Below are positions 44,665-57,760 of a DNA stretch of 64,000 nucleotides, in pieces. This DNA is from Triglochin maritima (taxonomy: Eukaryota; Streptophyta; Magnoliopsida; Alismatales; Juncaginaceae): assembly GCA_963682175.1 (NCBI GenBank), contig OY821791.1, positions 16,272,542-16,336,541 on the forward strand. Direction: 5' to 3'. The position numbers and the translations under genes are program-made. Each line of letters opens with the position of its first letter. Within the stretch, counting starts at the first letter, position 1. The notes beneath the pieces are model-generated. The model was not told where the DNA came from. It did not search any database and saw only the letters and a list, made by a program, of their open reading frames with translations.

Positions 44665-45758
44665 AATACCCCCACACCTAGATTTTGCTAGTCCCTAGCA
44701 AAACAGAGTATAAGAAAAATGAAAATAGGGAAATCCTAACTCACTTTCGTAGGAATCACGGTTGCACATAGCATGTGTAACAAGCCTTTAAACCCCCAAG
44801 TTTCCTTAGAGGACGAGTTTTGACTCGTGAGGGTTTTCAGTTGACACACCCACAAAGTCTTAATTCAACATTTCATTAATAACTCTCAATATCTTCACCT
44901 CAACCTTATACAACTCACTTAGAATTCTTGCATGCTCATTATATAAATCTAACTCATAAAGAATCTGACTTGGTCTTTGTTCCTCCAACATTCACACCAC
45001 TAACCCTTCTACACATGTTATCACTTAAATTATTTTGCACGCCTCCTCTGGTGGTGAAGTATCATTCGGATCAACCATGGCATGGATCATTCTTTTAGCT
45101 TTGGGCCTTGAGTATCTTACAGTATTTTTTTCCTCTTTTTTCCGTGATTCAACACATTTGCTTTTTTTTGACACTTTTACCCTTTTTGCATTCGTGTAGC
45201 GAGTTTGGTCGATAATCCCGAGCTGGCAGACTCAAGTTACCGGGTTTCAAGATACACCTACGAACCAGTGACTCGAAGGCTTGGACTTTTGTAATCATTT
45301 TGCAAGATGTGCTTTCCTCACTTTTATTCCCCTTTTATTTTCCTCAAGGCTTAATTGCTATCAGAAGTCCACACTTCCCGGTATATTTTCCTCAACCTCT
45401 GCTTTTTATCAACCACTTCAAAGATTTGATTCATCCAATTTAAGTGCATACATGTCTTAAAGGGTAATGGGTTATTTATTTGGAACTTAGATTTATGTCA
45501 TAATTTCTACAAGCAGAACTATATAATAAGGACAAAAACTTAATGCAATTTGTACACGGGTTTTGGTAGTTCAATCTTAAGCTATGTCATGAAACATTGA
45601 TTTTTTTTATTTTTTATTTTTTAAATAACAGAATATACAGATAGATAAACACCCCTCCCCACACCTAAATCATGCATTGTCCTAAATGTATGCAAAGATA
45701 AAGCAAATGCACTTATTACCTGAGTCAACTGTGGTGGAGGGATTGAATTTTCTCAGAG
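44665..45758 (-). other. Element D 3' non-coding region (copy 1)
   Basis: A perfect stem-loop with 9-bp arms, TTTTGCTAG (44683-44691) and CTAGCAAAA (44695-44703), sits next to the polypurine tract. The rest is AT-rich with a poly-T tract near 45600. No protein is supported. Confidence 0.8.
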
Positions 45759-48326
45759 TCAACCATAGTCAGAACTGGATTGAATGACACCATGTTGGTG
45801 CATGTATCTAGTTGAATTGTTCCCCATGTTGCACTGAGAGTCCTGAGGCACAGATTCCACACCCCTCACATGTATTGGTTCTTTTATTTGCTCGAGTGAT
45901 GGTGGGTGTGTAGATGAATTACTCCCCTTTTTCTCACTTCCTTTTTGATTTTGTGATGATTTATTTGATTCAGAAATCTTATAGATACGTGATCTCATCA
46001 CAACATCACTTTGATTGCATACTATTTCTGGCTCACTATCAACATGAAAGATATTAAATTCAGCTTTTAAGTTTCCAAAAGATAGTTGCATGAGCCAATT
46101 TCGGCAATTTATCAAAGCTTCAGAAGTGGCTAAAAAGGGTCTGCCTAGTATTACAGGAATTTGTCTCTTAGGATTTACAACAGGTTCAGTGTCTAGTACG
46201 ACAAAATCCATTGGGTAAATGAAGTCACCAACCTTAATCAAAACATCCTCTACTATACCTCTTGGTCTTTTAATAGAGCAATCAGCAAATTGAAGGGTTG
46301 TCTTAGAGGGTTTTAGTGGACCAAGGTTGAGTTGCTCATAGACAGAGAACGGGAGTAAGTTAACACTAGCACCAAGGTCTAGAAGGGCTTTGTTGATAAA
46401 AGTATCTCCTATCACACATGAAATTGTGGGACATCCAGGATCCTTATACTTTATAGGAATGAGTTGGACAAAATAGAACTTATGTTTGCAGTTAAGAATG
46501 CCTTCTTTGGTACGTTCGTTTTTTCTCTTTTTAGTGCACAAATCTTTTAAGAATTTAGCATAAGCAGGTATTTGTTGAATCATATCTAGGAGTGGAATAT
46601 TCACCTTAACTTGCTTAAATACTTCCAAAATTTTCTCCATTTGTGCACTTGAGCTCTTCTTGAGTCTATCGGGGAATGGGACCTTAGGAACATAGACTCG
46701 TTCAGGTTGAGCTATATGTTCAGGTTGAGTAGGTGGGTTGGGCTTTTCAATTTGGACTTCAGGTTCAATGGTCAGGTCATATGTGGGTGCTTGACGGCTA
46801 GATTGATTAGGAGTTCTAGGATTTACCACATTGTTATCAACTTGTTTTCCAGACCATAATGATACGACTACATTTATTTGTTGGAACGGTCCCTCCTCAT
46901 GAACCATTTGAACCGGTCTAGGGTTATTACGTCCTAGAGGTGGTTGATAGGGTTGATATTGATTATTAGATCTTGTGTTCACCTCAGGTTGACTTGGAAA
47001 CTGACTCTTTTCTCTTTCACCTACGTTTTGTGCTAGTTGGCTGACTTGCGTTTCTAGCCTTTGGAAAGATTGGTTGGTTGTTTGCATAAAAGTCTTGACC
47101 AAATTTTCCAAGCTTGTCAATCTATCATCATAATCTCCATTGTTACTAAACCCAGATGATGTATTATTTTGGTTATACGGGTTTGGTTGTTGTCTACGAG
47201 GTTGACCTTGTTGGTTCCATGAAAGATTGGGATGGTTACGCCAACCCGGGTTATAGGTTGATGCGTATGGGTCATTTCTAGAATGGTTAAAGGTGGCATT
47301 AACTTGTTCCAAGTCCGCACAATCCTCCATTGTATGACCAGCTTGACCACATCTAGAGCAAGGGATAGAAGATGCTTGATTCACTAGGGGTCGGGTTTTT
47401 AGCTCTAGACTTTCCATTCTGTGCATAAGGGTAGCTAGTTTTGCTTCAGCAGCAACCTTAGCATCTACAGCTAAGACACCTAGTTTGGGTTGACTTGCTA
47501 TTCTAGATCCAATACTCGGATTATTCGGCTCTCTAGCATTGTCCCATTGCATACTGTTTTCGGCTAAATCCTCAGGAAAAGTCCAAGCATCATTCTCATT
47601 TTTGGACATGAAGTTTCCTTGGCTTACAGATTCTACCATAACCCTAGATGTGGGTGTCAATCCCTCATAGATAATTTGGCACAATTGCCATCTTGGAATT
47701 CCATGATGAGGGCATTGGGTCAATAGACTTTTAAATCTTTAGGAATAGAACGGCTCGCTCTCATATTGAACGAATGCAACAATTTCATTCCTAATCCTAA
47801 TAGTCTTATGGTTGGGGAAATATTTCTTTAAGAATACTTGAACAAACTCGGCCCAACTCCTAATAGATATTTCGGCTAGACTATGTAGCCATTTCTTAGC
47901 GTCGTCCTTCAGTGCTAGAGGCACGAATTTAAGACGCACTGCCTCCTCAGAGATATGCTGGTATTGCATAACAGAGCAGATTTCCTCAAAATCTCTAAGG
48001 AAGAGATATGGGTCTTCCCTAGAGGTGAACTTGGGCAACATACTCATGTATTGTGCCTTCAGTTCGAAGTCGCGACCCGGTATGGTGGGCATAACGATGC
48101 ACGATGGCTGAGTAGCCATCGTTGGGTAGCACCGATCCCTCAGAGTCATAGGTGGTGCAACAGGCGGGTCCACTACATTCTCACCCATTGGATCCGGGTG
48201 AGGTGGTGCAACAGGTGGAGTGGGGCTAAGCTCCAGACTGAAATCTAGATGAACTCGTGAGAGTCGATTACCCAAGTCCCGAACCCAAATCTGAGTGCAC
48301 CGGTTTGAATCAATTTTTGAATTCAA
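45759..48326 (-). pseudogene. Element D gag-protease (copy 1), frameshifted
   Basis: The gag starts at 48326 (MNSKIDSNRC...). Capsid blocks RDRCYP, QPSCIVMP, LKAQYMSMLPKF and ALKDDAKKWL are followed by a 7-bp deletion near 47741, which breaks the frame; the other copy retains those bases. The frame resumes at 47723: HHGIPRWQLC, a perfect CCHC knuckle CSRCGQAGHTMEDC, the heptad region, and the linker KDLCTKKRK. A pair of compensating frameshifts at about 46450-46520 scrambles a short stretch. The aspartic protease follows with LLDLGASVNLLP, VEDVLIKVGDF and ILGRPF. The C-terminus is Ser/Lys-rich and lacks the X segment seen in A and B. There is no reverse transcriptase or integrase. Confidence 0.85.
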
Positions 48327-49400
48327 ATTCGAAATTTAAATTCTAAATTCAAATACAAGAATCAATTGATTATTTTATTTTATTTTTAAAATTTGTTTTT
48401 AAAATTGTTTTTTATAAAAAAAATTTCAAAAATGGAAACAAACAATCGAAGGGGGAAAAATGAGAAAGGAATCCTAATCTAGAGAATTGAGATGAGAAGA
48501 GAAAGAAGACTCAGATAAGAAGGGAAACTTAACTCTAAAAGATAGAGAAGAGGGTTGGTCAGAAGTTTCCTAAACAAGCACGGTTCAAACAATCGTAGAC
48601 CTAGTGTCGCTTAAATCTAGACGACTCCTAACTGGTTGAGTCGAATTGATTCGCTTGATTCACGTCCCTCACTAGTCAAACCAAATTGGCCGGGCAGTGT
48701 GTAGCTAGTGGGGGCGCTTCCGACCGAGGCGGTGCCAATTAGACAACCACTTCGCTTGAAAGACTTTCGTCAACACAAAAACACTTTCTAGACACCAAAT
48801 TAAATTCGATCAGCTTCAAGTCATAGCAAGTCAAACCAATCTTCTCCTTAATTGTGTCCGAGTCCTTAGGGGCCAATGTCTAATTGATTTTAATTTTAAG
48901 GCTTGGGTAACACTTTAGGATTGTGATTTGTGGGCCACGGGAGGGTGATGAACTCCCCACCGTATATTTTCCTACGGAGTTGCCCTTAAGATAGTTTAAC
49001 TTAAATCTAGCAGAGATAGTCAAACATTGGTCTTTAGTTGGGGGACAATTACAAGGTTGTATGCAAACTAAATTATATGCTTAAATGCAATCGATAAAAA
49101 ACCGCGCACGTACCTTGCCTCCAACACTCTTCAACTAGAATTAATTTGCAAGAATTTAGCAAGAATAATGCAAACAAAACACTATATGATGCATGCACTA
49201 AGTCCTTCTAATTTTGCCAATTTTTAGGTCAGAGTTGAATTATTGCCAATTATGGAATTTTTTCCCTAACACGTGCAGTTCTAAAAAGGAAATTTTCCGA
49301 AACTAGAAATTACGAGGAAAAAGTCAACAAAGGTTACCTACGCACGCTCAGTCGGGTTCGCCGCCCGCTCTCGCAAATTTCCAGTCGCTCTACGCGTCCA
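48327..49400 (-). other. Element D leader (copy 1), cut at the duplication junction
   Basis: Leader sequence with the blocks common to Athila leaders (GTGATGAACTCCCC near 48950, GCGCACGTACCTTGCC near 49110). It ends at CGCGTCCA (49393-49400), where copy 2 continues at 61420 but this copy switches to element B protease. Confidence 0.8.
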
Positions 49401-51639
49401 ATTGAAGGGTGATCTTAGTTGGTTTCAATTCTCCCAAGTTCAACTGTTGATAAACAGAGAATGGGAGGAGGTTGACCGCTGATCCTAAATCAAGCAAAAC
49501 ATTGCTCATTCTAGTGTCCCCTATCGTACACTGAATAGTAGGACACCCAGGGTCCTTGTATTTTGTGTAGGTGGGATTGGACAAAAGTGAGCTGATATTT
49601 GCAACCAAGAATGCTTTCTTAGGAACATTGGTCTTCCTCTTGGTTGTGCAGAGATCCTTCAACACTTTGGCATATTGAGGTATTTGTTGGATGACATCCA
49701 ACAAGGGGATGTTAACCTTTACTTGCTTAAACACCTCTAATATCGTGTCCATGTTGTCACTCTGATTTTTGGTTAACCTACTTGGATAGGGAGCTTTTGG
49801 CAGGTAGGTTTTCTGCGGTGCCTGAGAAGGAAGCCTTGGTGTATTACCCTCACCCTCAGCCTCTTCTTCACCACCATTCCCACTGAGGGGCTGCATAGAT
49901 GGTGGTGGGTGTGGCAAGGAAATGTGATTGTCAACCTGTTTTCCATTTCTTAAGGTAACAATGGCATTGACATGGTGAACAGGTTCCTCCACATTGTTCA
50001 CTTGCCTCCCCCGAGGTACCACATTCTCATTTTGCATGTGTTGTTGCTGGTACACACGGGGGTTAGCCTCAGGCTGGCTAGGAAAAGACCCTCTCTCTCT
50101 TTCATGTACAGACTGAGCCAATTGGCCCATCTGAAGCTCTAGAGATTTGATGGTATGCTGATTTGAAGTTAGAACTTGACTCGTGGTTGACATAAAAAAA
50201 TTCATTGAGTTTTCAAGTCCACGAGTCAAGGTCTCAAGCGAATTGAATCGGGTTTCCATATTATTGGAATTTAGGAAACCCGATTGATTGGTGGTTTGCA
50301 CTTGGGGTGGCTGATAGGAATGTGCATGCATGGGATGTTGGTGTGATTGGTAATGTGGTCTAGAGGGGTTTGAAGTACCACCCGGGGCATTAGTTTGGTT
50401 CCATGAAAAATTGGGGTGGTTCCCCCATCCAGGATTATTAGATGATGAGTATGGGTCATTCCTGTCTCTATCATAGATGGTGTTGACACGCTCCATCTCA
50501 GGAGGAATGGACTCGCACTCGTTTTTTACATGACCTATCCTACCACATGAATGAAAGGGAACTGGACAAGATGTGGACATGTGAGGTGCACCTTGTTTGT
50601 TTTGGAGCTCAATCGAATCCATACGGCGCATTAAGGCCGCCATGCGCGCCTCGGTGGCCGTAGTGGTATCGACAACAAATGCGGCACCCGATCTTGTCGA
50701 GTTTGCATTCGTGATCCTCGCTCCTATGCTAGATGATGCAGGTGGTTCCCTCACATTCTCCCATTGCATGATTTTCTCAGCAAGGTCTTCTAGGAAAGCC
50801 CATGCCTCCCTTTCATCCTTTCCCAAGAACTCTCCTTGCCACATGGACTCAAGGAAAGTTCGGGACGGGATGTGAAGACCCTCATACACAATCTGACAAA
50901 GGCGCCACAACTCAATGCCATGGTGACGGCACGAGGATAGTAGCTCTTTGAACCTCTCTAGATATGCATGAAATGGTTCGGTCTCATGTTGATAGAACGA
51001 ATTGATTTCGTTCCTCAATTTTTGAGTCCGATGATTTGGAAAGTATTTCTTGAGGAATGCAGATTGAAACTCATCCCAAGTCCTAAAGGCATTCGTCTGG
51101 TTGTTGTACAACCACTTCTTGGCATCATCCTTCAGCGCAAAGGGGACAAGCCTAAGATGGATGGAGTCTGTGCTAAGTTGTTGCAGCTTTAACATAGCAC
51201 AGACCTCCTCAAATTCCCTGAGAAAGATATAGGGGTCACCCTTCCCAGTGAAGCGAGGGAGCATGGAAATAAACTGAGGCTTAACCTCAAAATGGTTCCC
51301 ATTAGCCTCTGGTAATACGATGCATGAAGGTAGAGCTGTACGGCTCGGGTAGCATTGATCACGTAGAGGTATGGGAACGACAACAGGACGCTCAGGTGGA
51401 ACAGGTGGGTCCAGCAACTGCTCCTCCTCACGGAAATTAGCAGCCATTAAACCCGGACTGTGTGCGACACGAGAGGAGGAAGGTGTCGAGAAATCGATGA
51501 CCGAAGCCGGATTGACAACGCTCCTCGTCAAACGACCACTCTCGTCTCGTGTCCACGAAAGCATGCACAAAGGTGCACACACACCAAAACTTTTTTTTTC
51601 AAACAAAGAATGTACGTAGAAGAGAAGACTGGGGAACAC
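49401..51639 (-). CDS. Element B gag-protease, copy 2 (open, cut in the protease)
   Basis: One open frame of 749 codons runs from 51639; the gag proper probably starts at a later Met (MAANFREEEQ..., about residue 64), since the first part is leader-like. In order: RDQCYPSRTALPSCIVLP; capsid FVPFALKDDAKKWLY-type helix and FLKKYFPNHR; HHGIELWRLC; helix MAALMRRMDSIEL; knuckle FHSCGRIGHVKNEC with Phe in place of the first Cys; heptad region; KDLCTTKRK linker; protease start with LLDLGSAVNLLP. The last three codons are foreign because the frame runs into D leader at 49400, so the protease lacks its second half and the X segment. Gag forms particles, protease processes them. Any product would be a truncated polyprotein. 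Confidence 0.82.
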
Positions 51640-52634
51640 AGGAGAGAAAGAATGACTCTGGAGAGAAGGGAAGAAGTCCTTATGCTACGGCGGATGGGTA
51701 CAGGTAGAAGCACACAAGCAAACAAGGCTCAAGCAATCCTAAGGTCGCTATAGGTCCTTAAAGCTAGACGACGCCTAACTGCGAGGTCACGCGGCCTCAA
51801 CACGCCTCACCTCCCTACGACGAGGACCACAAAGCCCAGCAAGTGAGTCAAGATCCGGGGATCTCGTCTCTCCTACTATCGACAAAGTGGGCAACGCCGA
51901 TCAGGTCATGACGGTTGGGACCGGATCACTCTCCTAATGCACCCGAAATCCTTAGGCCAATGTCTACTTGATTTTAAAATTAGGCTATTGATTAGTGTGG
52001 TTTGTGGGGCGAAGGAAAGGGTGATGAAATCCCCCACCTTATCTTTTACGGGACAGCCCCTCCTTAGTAGCGTTTTGGAGTCCTAAATATAACAATCAAC
52101 TCTCCAAACAACGCTCAACTCACACTTGTTGCAATGCACTTCCTACTAACTAATGCATGCCATACGAAATGCATGAATGAGAGTAGAAGGTGCGTACCTC
52201 ACGCCAGCACTCAGCAACTGAAAATAAAGCTAAAATAAAAGACAATCTAAATGCTTAAGTCACATACATGGTGCATGACCTAAACAAGAAAGAATGCCTA
52301 GTCTTTTGCTTTGAGTTTTAGGTCTAAGTTGCTTAAAGGAGGTTTGATTATTGATCTGGGAATAAACTATAAGTCAAAACATGCCAAATTGAGTCCCAGA
52401 TTACTAGATCATGTAGAACAACAACACAAAGAAATTAAAAGATGAACAAAGCTCACCAGACCGCTGATTGGCGGTCTGAAGTGCTCAGGTCGTCTAGAAA
52501 TTTCTTCAGCAGCCTCCTCTTGCTATCCCCAGTCTCCTGAAACAAAGAAAAACTACAAAACACAAATTAAATCCACTCGAATCGTCCAAACAAGAGTCTG
52601 GACTGGCACCTCCCCGGCAACGGCGCCAAAAACT
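51640..52634 (-). other. Element B leader and primer site (copy 2)
   Basis: Leader with the conserved blocks (GACGACGCCTAACT near 51768, GATGAAATCCCCCACCTTATC near 52023) and a GACCGCTGATTGGCGGTC palindrome near 52460. The primer-binding site complement TCCCCGGCAACGGCGCCA is at 52611-52628. Confidence 0.85.
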
Positions 52635-54024
52635 TGTCGAACGTTTTATATTAAACCGCAAGTGCACGGCCGCGATGAAGCGGTGGCTAGTACGGGTCGT
52701 CCTCAGGGAGGTGAGCAGGCTCTTGTTTATCAGAAATCAAGTGGCAAAAATTGGGGGAGAAAGATTGATTATGCTACTCTACACTAAACTACGCTAAGAA
52801 GTATGAAATGCGAAAGAAAGCAACAAACGATTAACTAAAACTAAACTAAGAATGAAAGAAGAGTGCTGGAATACAAAAGTGGAAAACCCCTATGGGGTGG
52901 AGTGAGTGCACACAAGTAAAGAGGTGGGTGTAGAATACATTCTTTAAGCACATGAAGGTGGTGTTTATCAAGCATAGGAAGTGTCTAAATGTTATGGCAA
53001 AACCTATCAATCTATTCACCAACTTGGTTGATTAACATTTACATATGCAAGTTGTTTATTTCAGAATCTAAACAAGCATGAGAGGTGTCTAATCATTTTG
53101 GCAAAACTCATCAAGTCATAAATTCCATCCTAAACAAGCAAGCATACATTCATGTTTTATCAACACATCAAAAATAAAGCATTCATCCCATTCTCTAATG
53201 CATGTATGTACATCTACTCCACCCCCAAAGGGGATGGAACTACTCACTAAACATTACACTAATTATTAAACTATGCAAAGAAAGCATATTAAAACTAAGC
53301 TAGAAATACAATACAATTAAACTAAAACATGCAAAAACAATAAAAGAAGCATAAACAAACAATGAAAGAAACACAAAACTTTATTGATAAAATGACTCAC
53401 ATTTCAAGTAGCATCCTCCTACTTTAGTGTGTGCTTCAAGGCCTCACTTCTAGTAGGAAGAATACCCACTTAAAATATGGAGTGATTACAATAGGAGGTG
53501 AAGAGTTCTATTTATAGGCATGGAAAAAGCTAATCCGGGACAATCCCCCGATGTGGGACTAAACAAATACCAGAAATGGACTAAATATACACTAATACGT
53601 AACCCAGAGAAATCATAGCGGATTTGGGCCAAAAGTGACCGCCAATTGGCAGTCTAAAAAGTCTGGATCCATCTGGAATTTGTGCTGGGCTTTGCTTAGT
53701 GTATTTGGTGGTCTTAGATGCATCTACTTCGTTTATTGGAGCTCCGACCCGAATCGAATTGCTAAAATACTCCCCATGATGGTGTGGAGTATTCTGTTTT
53801 GCTCTTAGGTCCTTCTGTCTTGCGTTCAGGTCCTTCACCCTTTGCATCTTAGTCCCCAGATCTCACAATTCAGTCCTTTTTCCTAGCTTTTGGGTCCTTT
53901 TACGCTTCGTCTCTTCAAACCTATTTATTCCAGAAAACTAAACATAAAACTCATAACATAGCATTGTTTAGGTGAAAGATAATGGATATAAGATACAAAT
54001 ATGAGCATGAAATGATGTCAATCA
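52635..54024 (-). mobile_element. Element B 5' LTR (copy 2)
   Basis: 1390 bp, the same length as the copy at 40640-42029 and nearly identical, TGTCGAACG...GATGTCAATCA. It has the GACCGCCAATTGGCAGTC palindrome near 53637. Confidence 0.9.
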
Positions 54025-55491
54025 CAGCTCCTATCACTCGGGAAAGTAGGTCTGAGGGGACTTTGTGCCGGGTGCTTTCGAGTCATCTGACTTGGGATGC
54101 GCTGACCGAACTCTCGTTACACGGGTGGTAGGGATTGCCCTATGTGGAGTTTGGGGAAAAGTGTACATGATAGTGTAAGTCCTCATGGGAAATGATGCAC
54201 GAAACCTGACCCTGGTAGAATGACGCTCCAACTAATAATAATAAAAAAGAAAAACAAAAAAAGAAAAAAAAATGGTAATGCAAATAAGAACCTTAATGGA
54301 CCTTACACTTTGTATCACTTGAGGATGTTGAGGTTGTCCATGTCTTTCACTTAATTCCTTATTTAACTTGCACGAATGGTTCATTAGGCTAGGTGTGTGG
54401 ACTGATTACCTATATAAAGTCGGCCCGTAGGATTACCGCGTCCAATGATCGACAAAATTTGTCCATCGAGTCGAGTGTCTAGATTGAATAATGCATCTTG
54501 TTCGGATTTTGTGTGTATATCCGCTGAAAACCCTCAGGAGACAGCACTCCTCCTCCTTGGCGACAAGGAGGTTTAACGACTTGTTACACGTGCTAAGTGC
54601 AACCGTTATTCCTACGAAAGTGAGTTAGGATTTGCCTGTTTTTCGTATGCTTTTCCTTTCTTCGATTTTTCTCTTTCTTTGTTTTGCTCGAGACTAGCAA
54701 AAGTTAGGTGTGGGGGTATTTGATTGGCATCATTTCATGCATATCTTTGTGTCTTATATCCATTATCTTTCACCCTAAACAATGCTACGTAACGAGTTTT
54801 ATGTTTAGTTTTCAGGAATAAGTAGATTTGAGAAGATGAGACGGTAAATAGCAACGAAAAGGACTGAATTATGAGACCTGGGGACTAAGATGCAAGGGAG
54901 AAGGACCCGAACGTAAGACCGAAGGACCTAAGAACAAAACAGAAAACTCCACACCATCATGGGGAGTATTGTGGCAATTCGATTTGGAGCTCCAACAAAC
55001 GAAGTAGATGCATCCAAGACAACCAAAGATATTCAGAAAAGCCCACCACAAATTCCAGACCGATCCAGAACCAATAGACCGCCAATTGGCGGTCTGTTTG
55101 GCTCTGGATCCTCTAATCTTTTGCAGGCATGTGTATTAGAGTGTGTTTATTCTATTTCTGGTTTTGGTTTAGTCCCCTATCGGGGGATTGTCCCAGATTA
55201 CCTTTTTCTATGGCTATAAATATAACTCTTCACCTTCCATTGTAATTACCCATTGATTGGTGGAATTCTCTCTACTAAGGAGTAAGCCTTGAAGCAAAAC
55301 TCAAGGTGGAGAAGAATGCTACTTTCAATGTGAGTCATTGTTAATAAAATAATTGTTCTTAGTTTCTTTTAATCTTGTCTTTTAATTCTTGCATGTTTCT
55401 TTAGTTTATGTTCTTTCAGTTAGCTTCTTTAATATTCCTTTCTTGCTTAGTCTAATTTCATTTTAGTAGAATGTTTCATTTTAATGTAGGT
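54025..55491 (+). mobile_element. Element C 3' internal region and partial 3' LTR (copy 2)
   Basis: Duplicate of 42030-43493. The 3' internal region runs to 54720, the LTR from 54721 to 55491, ending in TAGGT (55487-55491), the target duplication of element D'. It contains GACCGCCAATTGGCGGTC near 55078. Confidence 0.87.
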
Positions 55492-56662
55492 TGATGAGAA
55501 TTAAATTTATACCGCAAGTGCACGACGTCAATGAAGACGTGGCAAGTACGTGTCGAACACAAGGAGGGAGAGATATTGTTATTTTTGTGATTTTCGATTA
55601 AGGAAAGAAAGAGAGAGAAATAAGTTTGGTTTGAGATTTTTTGTTTTTAATTATCTAAAGAAAGAACAACAAAAACTAAAAAGAAAATAAAGCAAAGATG
55701 GATGAGAGTCCAGCGGGTGGAGGTTTAGATATCGGGTTTTGATTAGAGAATTCTGAAACTTATAATAAATCACATTAGTTATAAAGCATTACATGATAAA
55801 TGACTCAACATAAACTCAAGTAATCAAAATATACTAACACGAAATTTAAATAATAACGTAATTCTTCTTCTCATCACCTTAAATCCGTCACCCCCACCCT
55901 TTGGAGAGAGTTAGAAACTCATGGATGGATGGAAGGAGAAGGGTCCTAGAGAAACTACAAAAGAAAACTAAAAACATAAATAAAAGAATAGAATTTTATT
56001 GCTAAAAAGAAGAGGAGAGGAACCCCTTTCAATACATGATTCGGCCTTATTTATAGCCTCAACCGGGGATCCTAATACATAAAAGGAAAGTACACGCGTC
56101 TATACAGCATTGGTAAATATTTGACCGCACGGATCGACTTTTGTGCGGCGGAATCGCCGCATTTTGTACATGAGGTGCGGCGGAATCGCCACCTTTTTTG
56201 CTCGGAATCGATCCTGATTTTTCCTGTGTGTTTATGGTATGTTTTAGCTGTCCTTTGCGCGTCCGAATTAATTATTGCATATCTTTGGAGATCCGAGTTA
56301 ATTTCTTCATATATTTGGAGATCCAAATTGATTTTTCTTTAGAACTTCTCCAAAATAATCTTTTGGTACTCGTAATTTGCAGTCGGGTCCTCGGCTTTTG
56401 CAATTAAGTCCCTCACCTTTTTGTAATTAGGTCTTTGAATGTTTTTTTGCTTGGATGGACTTAAATTTGAATCCCGATAATCTTGAACATGGTCTTTATG
56501 ATAGAAATGAGTCTCTTGAACGCGTTTATGGTCGAGATATGGGTAATTTGCATTAAGGTCCCTGTATTCTGTAAATAAGACTAAAAACATACCTTAGTAG
56601 CATTTATTGATATAAAATTAATCTAAATGAAAGACATATGATGCAATGTATGCAATGCATCA

Positions 56663-57760
56663 AATACCCCCACACCTAGATTTTGCTAGTCCCTAGCAAA
56701 ACAGAGTATAAGAAAAATGAAAACAGGGAAATCCTAACTCACTTTCGTAGGAATCACGGTTGCACATAGCATGTGTAACAAGCCTTTAAACCCCCAAGTT
56801 TCCTTAGAGGACGAGTTTTGTCTCGTTAGGGTTTTCAGTTGACACACCCACAAAGTCTTAATTCAACATTTCATTAATAACTCTCAATATCTTCACCTCA
56901 ACCTTATACAACTCACTTAGAATTCTTGCATGCTCATTATATAAATCTAACTCATAAAGAATCTGACTTGGTCTTTGTTCCTCCAACATTCACACCACTA
57001 ACCCTTCTACACATGTTATCACTTAAATTATTTTGCACACCTCCTCTGGTGGTGAAGTATCATTCAGATCAACCATGGCATGGATCATTCTTTTAGCTTT
57101 GGGCCTTGAGTATCTTACAGTATTTTTTTTTCCTTTTTTTCCGTGATTCAACACATTTGCTTTTTTTGACACTTTTACCCTTTTTGCATTTGTGTAGCGA
57201 GCTTGGTCGATAATCCCGAGCTGACAGACTCAAGTTACCGGGTTTCAAGATACACCTACGGACCAGTGACTCGAAGGCTTGGGCTTTTGTAATCATTTTG
57301 CAAGATGTGCTTTCCTCACTTTTATTCCCCTTTTATTTTCCTCAAGGCTTAATTGCTATCAGAAGTCCACACTTCCCGGTATATTTTCCTCAACCTCTGC
57401 TTTTTATCAACCACTTCAAAGATTTGATTCATCCAATTTAAGTGCATACATGTCTTAAAGGGTAATGGGTTATTTATTTGGAACTTAGATTTATGTCATA
57501 ATTTCTACAAGCAGAACTATATAATAAGGACAAAAACTTAATGCAATTTGTACACGGGTTTTGGTAGTTCAATCTTAAGCTATGTCATGAAACATTGATT
57601 TTTTTTTATTTTTTATTTTTTAAATAACAGAATATATAGATAGATAGATAGATAAACACCCCTCCCCCCCACACCTAAATCATGCATTGTCCTAAATGTA
57701 TGCAAAGATAAAGAAAATGCACTTATTACCTGAGTCAACTGTGGTGGAGGGATTGAATTT
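56663..57760 (-). other. Element D' 3' non-coding region
   Basis: Duplicate of 44665-45758, with the same stem-loop next to the polypurine tract. A short GATA repeat expansion near 57640 and longer homopolymer tracts distinguish it from copy 1. No protein is supported. Confidence 0.8.

Larger units (their letters stand above)
31623..49400. repeat. Copy 1 of a ~12-kb tandem duplication (with element A inside)
   Basis: This block matches 49401-61419 in order and orientation: B protease-gag, B leader, B LTR, C 3' region, partial C LTR, D LTR, D gag-protease, D leader. It is longer only because element A (7401 bp plus 5-bp TSD) is inserted at 32045; it is shorter by 1623 bp at 40319/40320. Allowing for both, the two copies agree in length within about 25 bp. 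Confidence 0.9.

Noticed and set aside
47955..48248. Plus-strand 97-codon frame, also at 59970-60263
   Set aside because: Antisense shadow of the Athila gag capsid on the minus strand.
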